From assembly GCA_019914945.1 (NCBI GenBank), contig CM034111.1:5022001-5086000 (forward strand): a stretch of 64,000 nt of DNA. Reading direction: 5' to 3'. Below the pieces are notes generated by a model that did not search any database, had not been told where the DNA came from, and saw nothing but the letters and a program-made list of their open reading frames with translations. The translations under genes were made by a program, and so were the position numbers. Below, one piece after another: positions 13,249-26,400 of the stretch. How positions within the stretch are numbered: the stretch's first letter is position 1; each line of letters opens with the position of its first letter. This stretch comes from Typha latifolia (taxonomy: Eukaryota; Streptophyta; Magnoliopsida; Poales; Typhaceae).

Positions 13249-13409
13249 TGTCATACGCTAAGGATATCTCTGGAGATAATCATACATTATTATACGCTAA
13301 GGGTATCTCAGAAGATAATCATACATTGCCATACGCTAAGGGTATCTTAGTGAATAATCATACTTTGCCATACGCTAAGAGAGCATACCCTGTCATACGC
13401 TAGATATTT
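13249..13409. repeat. Minisatellite, about 40-bp unit, about 4 copies
   Basis: Units share CATACGCTAAGGGTATCT followed by agataatcatacatt. The second and third copies are nearly identical and the first and last are degenerate or truncated. Confidence 0.85.
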
Positions 13410-14449
13410 GTGAGCTTTAGTGATACCTAAGTGTGAGGTTGAATGCTATGGTAGTTGTGATAGTGCAATTTTATAGTAAAGAGTTTGAGTGAATGAGTAA
13501 GGGCTTAGTGTGTGTGGTACAAGAAGAGTAGGTATATTCATGAAAATAGTGAGTTGGTGAGCTTAGATGGCATGTGAGTTGTGAGATTGAATTATGTGGG
13601 AAAAATATAGTGTAGTGGTAGTGAGATTTTAACAAGAGCAAATTTTATACTGTTATGATAATTATATTATTAGAGTTCCATAATATTCATTCCATTCTAC
13701 AATATCAATTGTCTTATTAGTAAAACTAAGGGCTATTTTAAAATTTCCATTCTATAAAATAAAAAATTTAACTAACCATAATTAAAAAAACTAAACTTAG
13801 ATTATGAAAAGACCATTTTTTTGTTTGTATAAAATAATTTAAAATGGACCAAAAGCTATCTAATAATATATGATTTCATAGTACAAGAGAATAAAATTAT
13901 ATCTTTTGCAAGAAAAATATCAAACATAAATATTCTATATTGGGCGGTAAGAAAAATGTTATTTTAATCGTTTATATCTATTTGTTAGGTTTAAAACATC
14001 ATTTTTAGGAAGAGTAAAAAGATATTTTAGTGGTAATTATAATATTTTAAGATATATAGTGTCGATTATAATATTTTAAAAGTTCTTAGTAGCATAAAAG
14101 GCTCCTGGATATTTGCATAAATTTTTTTAAATAGTAAAAAAAGTTTTTTGTGAGCATAATCTCTTATATAAATTATATATATTTTATTAAAAAAATATGC
14201 ATTTAGTATGAAAAATAAATAAATTTAATTTTAAGAGTACAATCCAGCTATTATTAAAATTTGTCAATTTTAATTAAAAATTCGTCAGTTAAAAAGGATA
14301 CGTTTCCATCGTTTTTCCTTTCTTTCCCCCGATTAAATCATAAAATAATCCCACAATCCACCCCGATTGCCGATTATTCTTCCCAACCTCGACTATCCAT
14401 GAAATTATCCTCCTCCTACTCTTCTCCGTATCCTCACCCCTTCTCGTCG
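13410..14449. other. Intergenic spacer upstream of the BSD gene
   Basis: 13410-13640 is G/T-rich with very few C on the plus strand, unlike its neighbours. 13640-14260 is AT-rich with nothing recognised. 14260-14449 turns pyrimidine- and C-rich (cctcctcctactcttctcc), the usual look of a plant 5' leader and core promoter. A frame opens at 14261 but runs into the leader and has no start context or similarity. Confidence 0.5.
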
Positions 14450-14458
14450 AAACCCTAG
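14450..14458 (+). promoter_or_regulatory. telo-box-like AAACCCTAG in the 5' leader of the BSD gene
   Basis: AAACCCTAG lies two bases upstream of the ATG at 14461. This motif is common in leaders of plant housekeeping genes, where telomere-repeat-binding proteins can bind it. Function here is inferred only. Confidence 0.5.
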
Positions 14459-14460
14459 CC

Positions 14461-17452
14461 ATGGCTCGCGGGTTCCGGGGCGTGAGGGACGACCTCTCCG
14501 AGCTCGGCCGTCACCTCGTCGATGTCGCCTGCTTCCTCCACCCTCTCCTCTCCCCCTCCTACGTCGACTCGCCGCCTTCCACGCCTCGCCGTTCGCCGTC
14601 GCCGCGGCCGCCCTCGTCGCGGATGATTGCTGGAATCCTCGGCGACCTCGCCGAGGTCAGCGGGGCCCTCCGCGGTGGCCTTTCGCGCCTTTCCGTCGCG
14701 ATTCGTGGATCTCCCGAGAGGGGCGTGGGGGCCCCGGACGATCGGGCGAGGGTTGTTGGAATCTCGGATGATGTGCTAGAATTTGTTCGTGATCTCGTGA
14801 AGTCCCCTGAATCCTGGGTCGATTTCGCGGTGCCTGTGGGTGAAGATGGTAAAAATCCTAATTCTTTTATTGTAGTTGCTGTGAAGTTTTGCATCTGTAG
14901 GGTCTTATTTGTCAGTTAAATACAGCTTATTCTTTTACGTTGTATCCACTGCTTCATTCAAATTTGGCTAGTCCTAGATTCGCTAGTTGCTAGTTAGTAC
15001 GGGATAAGATAATTAAGCCAGGCTCAACAATTCTGTTGATTGGATTAGATAATTGAGCAATTAATGTTAGACTTCCTATTTGGTCGGACTGTCAACTTAC
15101 TGTCTTCTAAGTCAAGATTGAGAACTAGCTATGCATGATCACTAAATGTTCCATAAAAGGCTTGCGATCGAGTCAGTATAGTTCTTTTAAGTCCACTGGA
15201 CCAACAACTGATTCACTACAACAGAAAGTAATTACATCTTCTTGTTTTAGGTGAATGGCATAGCGTGGGTATGGATACACATTAACAGCAAGGTTAATGT
15301 TCTCACTTCTCACACCTAAGATTATCACAGTGGACTTCTGTTGTTTCTAATGAACTTTTGGAGATCCTGTATGTATGTCATGGTGAAGAGCTTCGTTATG
15401 GTTGATTTGCAAGGAATAAGCAAGAAAAAGAGGACAGGAGGATAGGGAAATTTAAGTAACATAATAGGCTTATCTAAACAAGACAAGATAGTGTGCAAGT
15501 ACTAACAATATAGCTATGATTTGTCAAAATCATTGTTTTAGAAAACTTTCGCCTTAATACCTAGACTCCCACCTTAGATAGAATGTAAGTAGGCTCTACT
15601 TAGGTCCCACCTAAGTGACCGGCTTAGCATCTCATAATATTTTAATATGTAGATTGACTTCAAAATTCAAAATGATTGTACATGTTGATGAATTACTGGA
15701 TTCAAATAGCTTATTATATATCTTAACAAGAATAAATTAGTGTATTGTTTAGATCACAAGTATTAATTTTAATTTATTCTCTAACTATTATTTCATTTAT
15801 TTATTTATTTAATTTATCTTTAATTGTCTTAAATTCTGGGTGCCCACCTGGCACTTAGGCTTTGCATCATCCCTTGTCCATCTGTCTACCACCTACAGTC
15901 TTCTAGAACCTTGACTAAAATAATGATGAATGCCCTGTAACATTGGTGTTTAGCATGTTGTTTGAAGCTACGAATATTTAAATACCACATGTGAATATTG
16001 GAGTTGCCTAAACAACTAAAATTCTTGACCATGGATATGATTTTTCATAATAATTTTGGTAACTTCTCCTACCTTTGACCTTCCGCTCTTTAATCCATGG
16101 AATGTTTTTGCACTGCTTCTACCTCTTTTATCTTGAAGTCTTTATTGATTTTTGGGTACTAGTCATGTTCTGTCTCACTTGTGATAGTTGGCAATTGCAT
16201 TTTGTTTTGCCTCATCATAACGGCTTTTTCATTCTGTGCTTTAACAAATTCTGTTGCTAGTTAATGTTATTAAGAGTCTCATTTGTAAAATTTAGCACAT
16301 GCCATAAAGTTTGTGTTATTTGGTCTAAGATATGCAAATTCCAATCCTCAAGCCAAGCTCATCTTTGGGGTAGATAATGCAAGTCATTAACCATATGTAA
16401 CCTTGGGCCCTGACAGTTTATTGAAACTAACATTGCAATAAAAAGTTATTGGGATTGCATTAGTATTTCTGCTCATTAACCAGAAGCTTCATAGATGTAA
16501 TGGTTTTGTTAGATACACTAGGCAACCACAGTAATCTAGTGGTGAAAAAATTAAGACAGTTGCTAGATATTTGTGTGAATTTTAAAATGTTCATTTTCTT
16601 ACTACTGTGCTGTTGCATTTAGCGGAAAAACAAAAATGAGGCACTTACAATCTGTAAGGATAGGAAGAAACCAAATTTAGGATTGTTGTCAGTCATGCTA
16701 GCTTTAGTCAGAATGATTTGTTTCACTTAGGCTGTGGTCTTTGGTGTTCTTAGATTGGATCTGGCCCTGATTAGTATTAAGATGACAGAGCACTGCTGTT
16801 CCAAATTTCAGAAATCAGAAAAAAACACAATTGTCAAGAGCCACTTTTCCTGGTTAATCAGATATGTCATTTTACGATCAATCCCAACTTCTCCATAAAG
16901 AGACGGGTTGATATCAAATCTTTTCAGTATTACTTTGTCTTTGATTGTTTTCTCCATAAAGAGACGGGTTGAAAAATCGGTATTGGGATTGGCCTTCAGA
17001 AAAAACGTTACGTATCGGCCGTATTAGTCCCCTGGACCCGATCGATTTTTTAATTACATAAAATTCTAAGTATTATTTAAAAATGCAGAAAACTTTCTAA
17101 AAATTTAGAAAAAAGTTTACCAAAAATAAGAAAATAATGAAAGAAAAATTATGGTGTAATAAAAAATAAAAAATAAGAAGAGATTAGAAAGAGAGTGAGT
17201 CATGGTGCAGTGAAGAAGAAGAAGAAGAAGAAGAAGAAGAAGAAGAGAGACGAAAAAGAGAGAGTGGAAGAACTAAAAAAACTGAGAGAAAAATAAAGAA
17301 ATAAATTAAAAAATTATACACCGGAGTTCCTCGGAGCTCCTCGGAGTTAGATCTCTTCGTAAGAGAAACAACGATTATATGGTAAGCAGGAGAAAAAGAA
17401 AGAAAGAAAGAGCAAAAGAAAGAAAGAGAGTAAGAGAGTGAGAAGAAAGTGT

Positions 17453-17490
<38 letters not shown>

Positions 17491-20400
17491 GAGAGATGCT
17501 TTGTTTAAATTTGATTTAGCATGATTTCTTAATCATTTCTTCAAGTTTACTTCATGAACTTTGGTGTTTAGTTCGATCATCTTTGTTAATCTCTCTATAT
17601 CGAATTGGTGGTGGTTCCTTTCCAAAATTCAACAATTATTTTAATTTCCTCTTATCTCTTATTCCTTATTATTCTCTATCTTCCCATTGCAGTAGGACCA
17701 TGCAGGTGGACAACATTATACACCTATTATACTTAAATAATATGGTTGCCTTAGTGCCTTGTGTCGATATTAGATTGGCCCCTTGTATCAATTACCGTAT
17801 ATCTTCAAGTCCCCAAGCCAAAAGCCACTCAACTTAAGTGGGAGAGAAGATTAAAGGGCCTACATTTTATGTGAGAATTCCCTGATTTTCATACTAGGAA
17901 GTTTGAGAATACCAAAATTGGTGAACATCGAAAGGTGAATCATTTAGATCTATAATTTGTAGATTATCTCATTCAAGAATTTAGGGTGAAATTGAATTTC
18001 TCCAAATTGTTTATGTCACAACTTGAAATCGCGGCCACATACCCCAATAGACTTGAGATACATGAAGCATTAACATTAACTTTCCAAATCCACAAGATAA
18101 AAGAACCCAATATAAATTAATAACTCTTAAGTCAATTAATAAAAATTCTCAAGGTAATAAAGAGGTTCAAAGTATGACCAAATGTCTTCCTGAATATAAT
18201 ATTAAAAGAAACTAATGTGACTAGGGAAAAATTAAATCCTAAGTGGAGGTAAAAGGGGTCCTAGTGCACAATGTTCATTCACTATGCCGATCAATATTCA
18301 AAATTAAATTTGTTAAGATAATTTTATGAGCTAACAATTTTAACCCAATAGGTGAATCCACACAAAAAAATAAAGCCAAACATGCTCATAACAAGAATAC
18401 TAAAGCACGAGTATAATAATACAATGGTAAATTGATAACATGCTCAAGTATCATAATATAGAACTTCTCAATCTCAAATAAATATCATATTTCTCATCTT
18501 GGGCCTTTGCCTATGGATCTATATCAATTAGAATTTAGCTTCGGGATGATGCTCAAGCCTTTTTCTCGTAGTAATCTGGTTAGGGTCACCATAAAATATT
18601 ACTAAGTGATAAACACACTATATTTTTTTTCTAATCATTGAATGACTAGAGTCACATCAGGGAGATTTTTGGTATAGTCTGGAACTATTCCCTAACTCTG
18701 TCAGGGTCGCATAAACAGATTATCGTATGATCAATAATCTATCTATTCTCTAGACTTCAAAGTAGACTCGAATTACTATAGGGAGATTTTCGATCTAGCG
18801 TAGGACTATTCTCAATGTCTTACCTACCCATAACTAATGTTTCGTTAGATGCACAAAGAATAACATTTCACAAAGTACAACATTGTCTGAAGTATACAAT
18901 TGCACGGAAAATAACATAACGCGAAGAATACCGTTGTATGAAGAGTATGGTAATTAAAACAAGTAGTATATATATATATTTTGCAAAATATGTTGCAGAG
19001 TAAAATTAGGTGAATCCACTCACCGGTGATCCACATGAAATAGCTTAAATCAATATTCCAAGTACAAGTAAAAATCTTCACTTTTATCCATAAATAAATT
19101 TATATTTTAATTTAACAATATACTAAAATTACAACTAATTAACTTTCGGGCTTGCAACCCATCTACTAATTTGCTTGAGCTGGGACAAGGTCCAAACCCA
19201 ACTAAGAGGGGAAAGTGGATTGGGCCTTAGCCAGCCCATCCTGGGTCACAGGTTAGCCCGTAACCCACACAATCTTATCTTATGGGTTAAGCAAGGCCCA
19301 ATCCTTACCCTTCTTTTTCTTCAAAGGAGGGGCAACAAAGGAGGGGAAAGCGAGGTGCAACTAGGGGAGGTAGCTATCGGCCCTCTGTCGTTGGTGATCC
19401 AAATCGACGATATCGAAACATTCCTCACTGTCAAGGCAACCAAGATGAGGTGGAAGGAGGTCTTTCAAGGCAACTGGCCGCAAGAAGTGCACCATCTATG
19501 GCCGACGACCATGGTAGTAGACAAGATCTCGCAATAGGCCTAAAAGGCACCATCAAGCAACAACAACAGTCTCATGCAGAGAAAAACTTGTTCAGAGGGG
19601 TTGACGCGATCGACATTGATATTGATAGCCATATGTGGGAAGAAAACTCATCGGCAGGAGGCTATGTGGTGTATCTTCCCCTAGAACTCCAAAGTGCGTG
19701 AGAAGGCACGTGCGCTTACTATTTTATTTTATTTTTTTTGGAAAAAAATTCATTTTGTACCTGTGTGTGTGTGGTGGGAGGGACGGGGAATTGATGACTA
19801 AAACTCATGATTGTCGAAGTATATATCTTGTAGATCTGCCCTTAAATTATTTATCCCATACTAATGTTGTAAAAAAGCAACTACTTAATCTGGCAGTGAA
19901 GCTTTCAATTAGCTCACATATGGTGCTTGCACAAAGGTAGGCTCTATTGTGTAGCTGAACAATGAAATATTAAAAATGCTATACTAAATGTTTTATTATT
20001 AATAAACTAGTAAATATGTAAAAATAACAACATAATATATGAACAATTGTTCAAGCTTCAGTTTCAGCCGATCTTGACCCATGATGATGTTGCAAAAGAT
20101 GAGACGTTGACGTAACCAATGTGGTTGTGCTGGTGGGTATAGGCGAGGCAGACAAGGTTGTGACATGTGTAGGCGGTGCCGTAAGTGAGATGAAGTGAGA
20201 TTTTTTTTTATTTTTTTAAAATGAGAGTGAGATGAAGTGGGAGACATGATAGAGATAGGGAGAAGGAGAATGGGAGAGAGAGTGAGGGGAGATTAAGAGA
20301 GTGAGTAGGAGAAAAGGAGATCTTTTATTTATGTGAGAAAAAAGAGGGTGAGTTAGGATAGAAATTGAGAAAGTAGTATCTTTTTTAGTTTTTACATTTT

Positions 20401-23400
20401 GAGTAATTTATATTTTATATCTTTTTAAAATTTTTAAGATTTTTCACGTATTTAAAAATAATTTTTATAATTTTATGTAATAAAAAATTAGTTCGATATC
20501 GGTAGGTTAATACGTATCATTTTTTTGGATAGCTAACCCTGATCCCGATATTAGGAACCATGCAATTATCTTCATCAAAGCGATCCACATGCATAATAAT
20601 AATATGATCTCATGATTACTCAAGTAAACCAAGAAGTAATATTTCTAGTAAATTTGTTTAATTGAATATCAACAAAATTTTAATCATCAAAATCTTAATA
20701 AAGATAGATACATTAATAAAAACAATCTAGAGTGCATTTGCATATTTGATTCCCTAGTAGGACCTATATGTGGTCTAACTGCATGTAAGGACCACATAAT
20801 GCATATCTGGGGCAGTTTACCTGTCAACACTGCCTATGCAACCTCTTTAAGTCCCATACAATCCTATTAGATTTAAGGCTAAATTACACCTAGACTCCAT
20901 GAACTCTGGTCAGATACCATTTATATCCTCTAAATAAAATGTGATGCTAAGGCCTCCTGAACTATCATAATTTTTATAGAAGGTATATTTTTAACATAAA
21001 AGTTAATTTTACAAAATTGCCTATATTGTTATGCATATTTTGACTGGAGGGAAAGAAAGAAAGTTTGATAAAGATCGAGAGGGAGATAGATTGAGAGAGT
21101 GGAAGATGAGAAATTGTATCATGATGGAGCTTGGGATTGGGGGAGAGAAAAATATAGGAAATAAGAGTTTGATAGAGATAAGAAGGGAGACAGGTTGAGA
21201 GAGTTTGAGAGGAAGAAGAAAAATAGAAATAATATCACAGTATAAGTTGTTTTTGGGAGGGGAAAATGTGGGGAGGAGATGAGAGGGAAATGATTGGCAA
21301 AAATTGGTAGGAAGGGAATGTGAATGTTTTGGTAAATTCGGGTATGAAGATGAGCGCAGTTTTTGGTACTAATGAAGGCAGCCAATCACATGCCAAATTT
21401 GGATGGCAAAACAAATGGTACGCTAAGAAAAGGGGTCATCTTTTAACATTTGAATAGTTTTTTTTGGGTTGGTTGGGGGTGGGTTTCTTCTATAGGGGAT
21501 TTAAGCGATATGAGTCATAGTTCAGGGAGTTTAGGAATAATTTAGCCTAGATTTAATGTAAAATTTTGATGAAATGGGGAAACTATATTATACCTAATTT
21601 CTAGCATGTTGGTAGAATAACAAACCCTTTGAAGAAAGACTAAAGCAAGCAGTAGTATTACTTGATCATTTGTGAATATGAATTGCATAATTTTAAAATC
21701 AAAGACTTTCATTAAAAAGCTGCATGAGGGATGCTGAGCTATGCCAGCCATGATACTGCAGTCCTAGTAGCAAGACTGGACATGTCCTTTGGCACCGCAT
21801 GACATTTATTAGCTAATGCCACCCTAACTGTAAATGCTACAAATTTCTTATTTCTTCTCATCATTCCCTGTGCAGTAGACAAATATTGCAAGATTTTACC
21901 TGATAGAATCAAGGCAGTCTTACAATCAATGGCTGCCTAGCTTTTCTACACTTTTCTAACCCTCAATTATGTTAGCGTTTTCAAATTGCCTTCCCATGGA
22001 GCCCTCAATTGTTATTAGCCTTACCAGAATTTCCAATTTGTTACTGGTCCATCTTATGTCATATTATTTACCACGTAGTTTTTGTGCTATAATTGTATTG
22101 TTGCAGATTTTAATATGTCTCATCTTCAAAGAGATCATGTAGCAGCTGTTGAACGATTGTCTCCAGAGTTAGCAGAATTGCGTGTTAGACTTTGCCCTGC
22201 TTATATGAATGAGCATTCATTTTGGAAGATTTACTTTGTATTGTTGCATCCGAAGCTGAATGAGCATGATTCAGAGCTGTTATTGAGTCAACAGGTATTA
22301 ATTTAACTTATGTGTCATGCCTAATCATTTTCAATTATTTTTTTATATCCTAATAGTCTTATCAACCAAATTACATTATTTCTTGTTGTTGCATGATTTT
22401 TTTTGTTTGATCGTCTCCCTAAGGTCCTAACTTATTAGACTCTGTGTACCTTTTTACATATCCAAGCAAAGAGATGTACCAATTTGAGAAAATTGTAAGA
22501 TTTTTGTTGTTCCTTTTTACTAAAAAATAATGAGCTTTAAGTTTTACTCAACACGGTTGTCTCTTGATTTCCACCTTTTCCTATTGGTAACAATATTGTC
22601 AAATACGACTTTGCATTTTGCACCTTTCCTCTATATATTAAATGAAGTCTTGCTTTATTAGATATTATTAAATTTATTGATATTGTTTTGGAAAATGACC
22701 ATGTTATTGATTATTCTTTAGTTGCCACCTCGGAAAAGCTTAGTGGTTATCTTAGTTTTTTGTGTAATGTAATGTTTTACTATGTAAGATAACCTTGAAT
22801 TTTCAGAACAGTTAGCAATGTCACCAAACTGATGGATATATTAAGGTTTCTGTTCGATATATGTAATTGTCATTTCTCTTTTCTAATTTGTATATTTTTC
22901 TTTTCTTTTTTTTCCTTCATACTATTTTCTAGAATTTTTTAGCTGCCTTAACGTCCAGACTTCTCCTTAGGTGCTCCCAGTCGTTGGAACTAGGTGGTCT
23001 TTAAAACCTTAATATTATTAGATAATTTCTCTGGTTATTGTTATTTTATGCTCATATCATAGTTGGGCAATTATATCTTGCAAGTATGTACTTACGATTT
23101 CCTGAAGCTTGCTCGTGTATTTTATTGAACCTCATGAGTCACAAGTGTCCAAAGATGATAAATTTCGACCTTGTACTGTAAAGATTAAATCTTCCATTAT
23201 GTTATTCATCAGAATTTATGATTTCTGCGACTCTAATTATCCTCTTTGAAGTCTAGCTTTCTAGGTTGCCTTTCTTGATTTTCTTTCCAGGAAGTAAGTA
23301 TGATGCAGAACCTCATTTTTTTTCTCTAACGTTTCTGATTCTTGTTATCCATAAAACTTGTTGCCATTGAAAGAGGTTATGTATATCTTGGATCCATATC

Positions 23401-26400
23401 TAGTTACACATAGAACTTTTTCTCATTTTTTCCTTATTCTTTGTGAAACCTTGTATCAATGTTTTGAAAGGCGTCGATGGTGGGCGATTACCCCACCACT
23501 TAGCGCCAAGGCAAAAGGCAGGTGATAAGGAGGTCTAATATTTTTATATTAAAAAAATAAAAAAATTGTTATATAAGATATTTATAATTTTTAATACTAA
23601 TATCACATAACATAATCACAATTCACAATTCACAATTCATAACTATAATAAGTTCACAAATATCACAGCTAAATTCCCAAAACAAATGACATGATAAAAA
23701 AATTAAAAATTATCAAATTCATAAGAATCACAATCAAATATCCAAAACAAATAACATGATCAAAATTTTAAAATTATTAAATTCATAACAAATTCATAAT
23801 CATTAGATCCAAATATCTAACAAGTTCATAATCATCACAAGAATCACATTCATAATAAGTTCACATTCAAAATTAGACTTCTAGTTTTCTTTATAATCTT
23901 TGGGTGGAGCTTTATTTATTAATAATTTATCATTTGAATCATCATCAAGCTCTAACTCAACATTATCATCATCCTCTATTTTCTCATTTGACTGGATCAA
24001 TTGCTCATCTAGAAAAGTGGAAGAAGTGCTACTAGTAGTAGTTCGAACAACTCTAGCACTCATCCTTGATGATAAATTTTTTTCCGCACTCGATACTTCT
24101 ATTACCATTTCCCGAGTTAATCCTTCATTCGGGAAGACCTCTTGCTCTTGAGGATTATTATCCAACTAATCAATTGCATTATTTCTCTCTTTTGAAGCCA
24201 CAAGATCCTTTTCTTTTGATATCTTTCGATATTTTATTCTTACATTAAATTGTACATAAACTAGATCATTTAATTTTCACTTCCAATCTATTTTTCTTCT
24301 TTGAATGAATTTAAAAACAAAGACCAAATTAATATTAGTCGATTATAATTTAGAATTGACAACTTCATCTTTTTTTTTACATCCGGATGAGCTACATGTC
24401 AAATAAAGAATCTTAAATGTCATGGTAAGGGGTACTAGCTTTATATACACTCTGTCAATGAGCTAATAACCATACAAATTAGAAAGTAATTTAGTAATAT
24501 ATTAGCATACATAAGTAAATAAGACTAAAATACATGCTTTATTACATATGTTGAACTGTTAAATATATCTTGGTTGAATTTATCATTATTAACTTCTCTT
24601 GCCAATCTTGCTAATAGTCTCCTAAAATTTTTAGTGGCATCCTTATATGCTTTCAACCCCATATTTGTAATGTACACTTGAATGGACATATCTGGATAAA
24701 AGTTCTTAACACGACTAAGAACGTCATCTATTACATTTAAATCACTCTTAATTTCATCACAATCTTTATAAAAGTAGTATGAATTTAAATAATATACATC
24801 AACAAGAAGATGTGTATCAAGCTTTTCATTTGTGTAATGATTAATTGCATCGAGGAAAGGCTTGGAAGAAGTTTCATTATTACTGAAAATATTCTTAATT
24901 TTCTTTTTAGCATCTTTCAACCCACCATATATAAATTCTATTGGTGGCTTTCTTTTACCATCAACAACTCAAAGCAACTTCACCAAGGAAGTGAAAATAT
25001 TAACCGCTAATGACACTTCCCTCCAAAATTGATTATTGAGAATAGTAGAGTAAGCTCTCTTAAAATTGATTATTGAGAATATTAGAGTAAGCTTTCTTAA
25101 AATTGATTATTGAGAATATTAGAGTAAGCTCTCTTCCCCTTAGTAGTTTTTAACCATTTGTATGTTAAATATTCATTAAAAGTAAACATAATTCTTAATT
25201 TTTCTTTTTTCTCCAAAAGACTACAATGTAAGAAATTAAGTGACAAATCTTGTAACTCCGGACTTCACAATCTCCTTTTATTGTGTAAACTGATATATCA
25301 AACTCAATGTCTTGTGATGTCCATAAATGAAGATAGTGACTTTCCTCCCGCCTTCAATTGAACATTTAATCATTCCTTTGGTATCATCTCTAACATTAAA
25401 TCTATACAGTGAGCGGCACATGATGTCCATTATATACAAGGATATATTTGCTTTAGTAATCTTGTAGCTGCTAAATTAGCAGCAGTATTATCAGTAACAA
25501 CTTGAAGCACAACAATATTATGGATGTACTCACCTATATGTGAATCTTTAGAACAATCAACTGAACGTATAAAATTAACCCCTAGCTCACAATTGACACA
25601 AATTCATAATGTTTTTTCCTTTTCGATCCGTCCAAGTGTCAGTCAAAATGGAGTAATCATTTTTTTTCCATGCATCTCTATGATTCTTCAAATTATCATT
25701 TATTTTCGCCACTTGCTTATTCAAAAGTGGCTCACATAAATCATGCATAGATGCTGGCTTGAACCTCGGACCATACTGACCAATTGCTTTCATAAATACA
25801 TGAAATGATTTATTAGTGATATCATTAAAGAGAATGCCACACTTATAAACCTAATGAGCTAAGTCCATTAGCACTCTATCTCTTTGTTCTTTTGCAAAAG
25901 TATCTTTTATACTTGTTTTTACCATCTTATCCTACTCTCAAATTGCAATTTCTGGATTAATAAAGGTATATTTGTCTAAACGACCTCTACTTCTTGATCT
26001 TTTACTTCCAACATCTAAAATTTCTTAATCTTTTCTTTCTCCAAATGTCACTTCTATCCTCAATTCTAGTTCCTCTTTTGATTTATCCTCTTTTCTCTTT
26101 TTGTTCCCCTTTATATGCTCTTTAATAACTTTTGTTGCCTCATCAGTAGCTTTTGGATAAGGCGCAACATCGCCTCTAACATATGTAATATGCTTATTGA
26201 ATATACGAATTTTTGTCTTTGTGACCTCACAAAATTTGCATTTTACTGTGTTAGCATCAATTTTGTTTGGAAGGTATCCATATTGTCACCCAGGATCATT
26301 AGAGCCAACAAGCACAAAAAACTCGGATGATGTTGATCTAGCTATGGATGGCTGTGCCAATAATGGCACGACACTTGGCATTACTAGCACGACACTTGGC

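Larger units (their letters stand above)
11753..13409 (+). repeat. LTR-like repeat R2, copy B, with nested MITE and minisatellite
   Basis: It starts TGTAACACCCCCACTCGGC, parallel to copy A, and shares the ordered blocks listed there. It is interrupted by a 460-bp MITE at 11985-12444. Near its right end it carries an expanded tandem array that copy A has only as a single degenerate unit (cgctaagggtatctta at about 9910). Confidence 0.6.
16968..20561. mobile_element. Composite element with long degenerate inverted ends (MULE-like?)
   Basis: The left end (about 16975-17070: ATCGGTATTGGGATTGG..., ACGTTACGTATCGG, then TTAATTACATAAAATT) matches, inverted, the right end (about 20455-20556: TTTTATGTAATAAAAAATTAG, TTAATACGTATCATT, GATCCCGATATTAGG). 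The arms are about 100 bp with indels. I could not find a convincing target duplication, so the limits and the superfamily are uncertain. It contains R1 copy 3 and GAA/GA microsatellites. There is no transposase. Confidence 0.5.

Noticed and set aside
19175..19701. Two overlapping plus-strand frames
   Set aside because: They are in the GC-rich end of R1 copy 3; no similarity recognised and composition explains the lack of stops.
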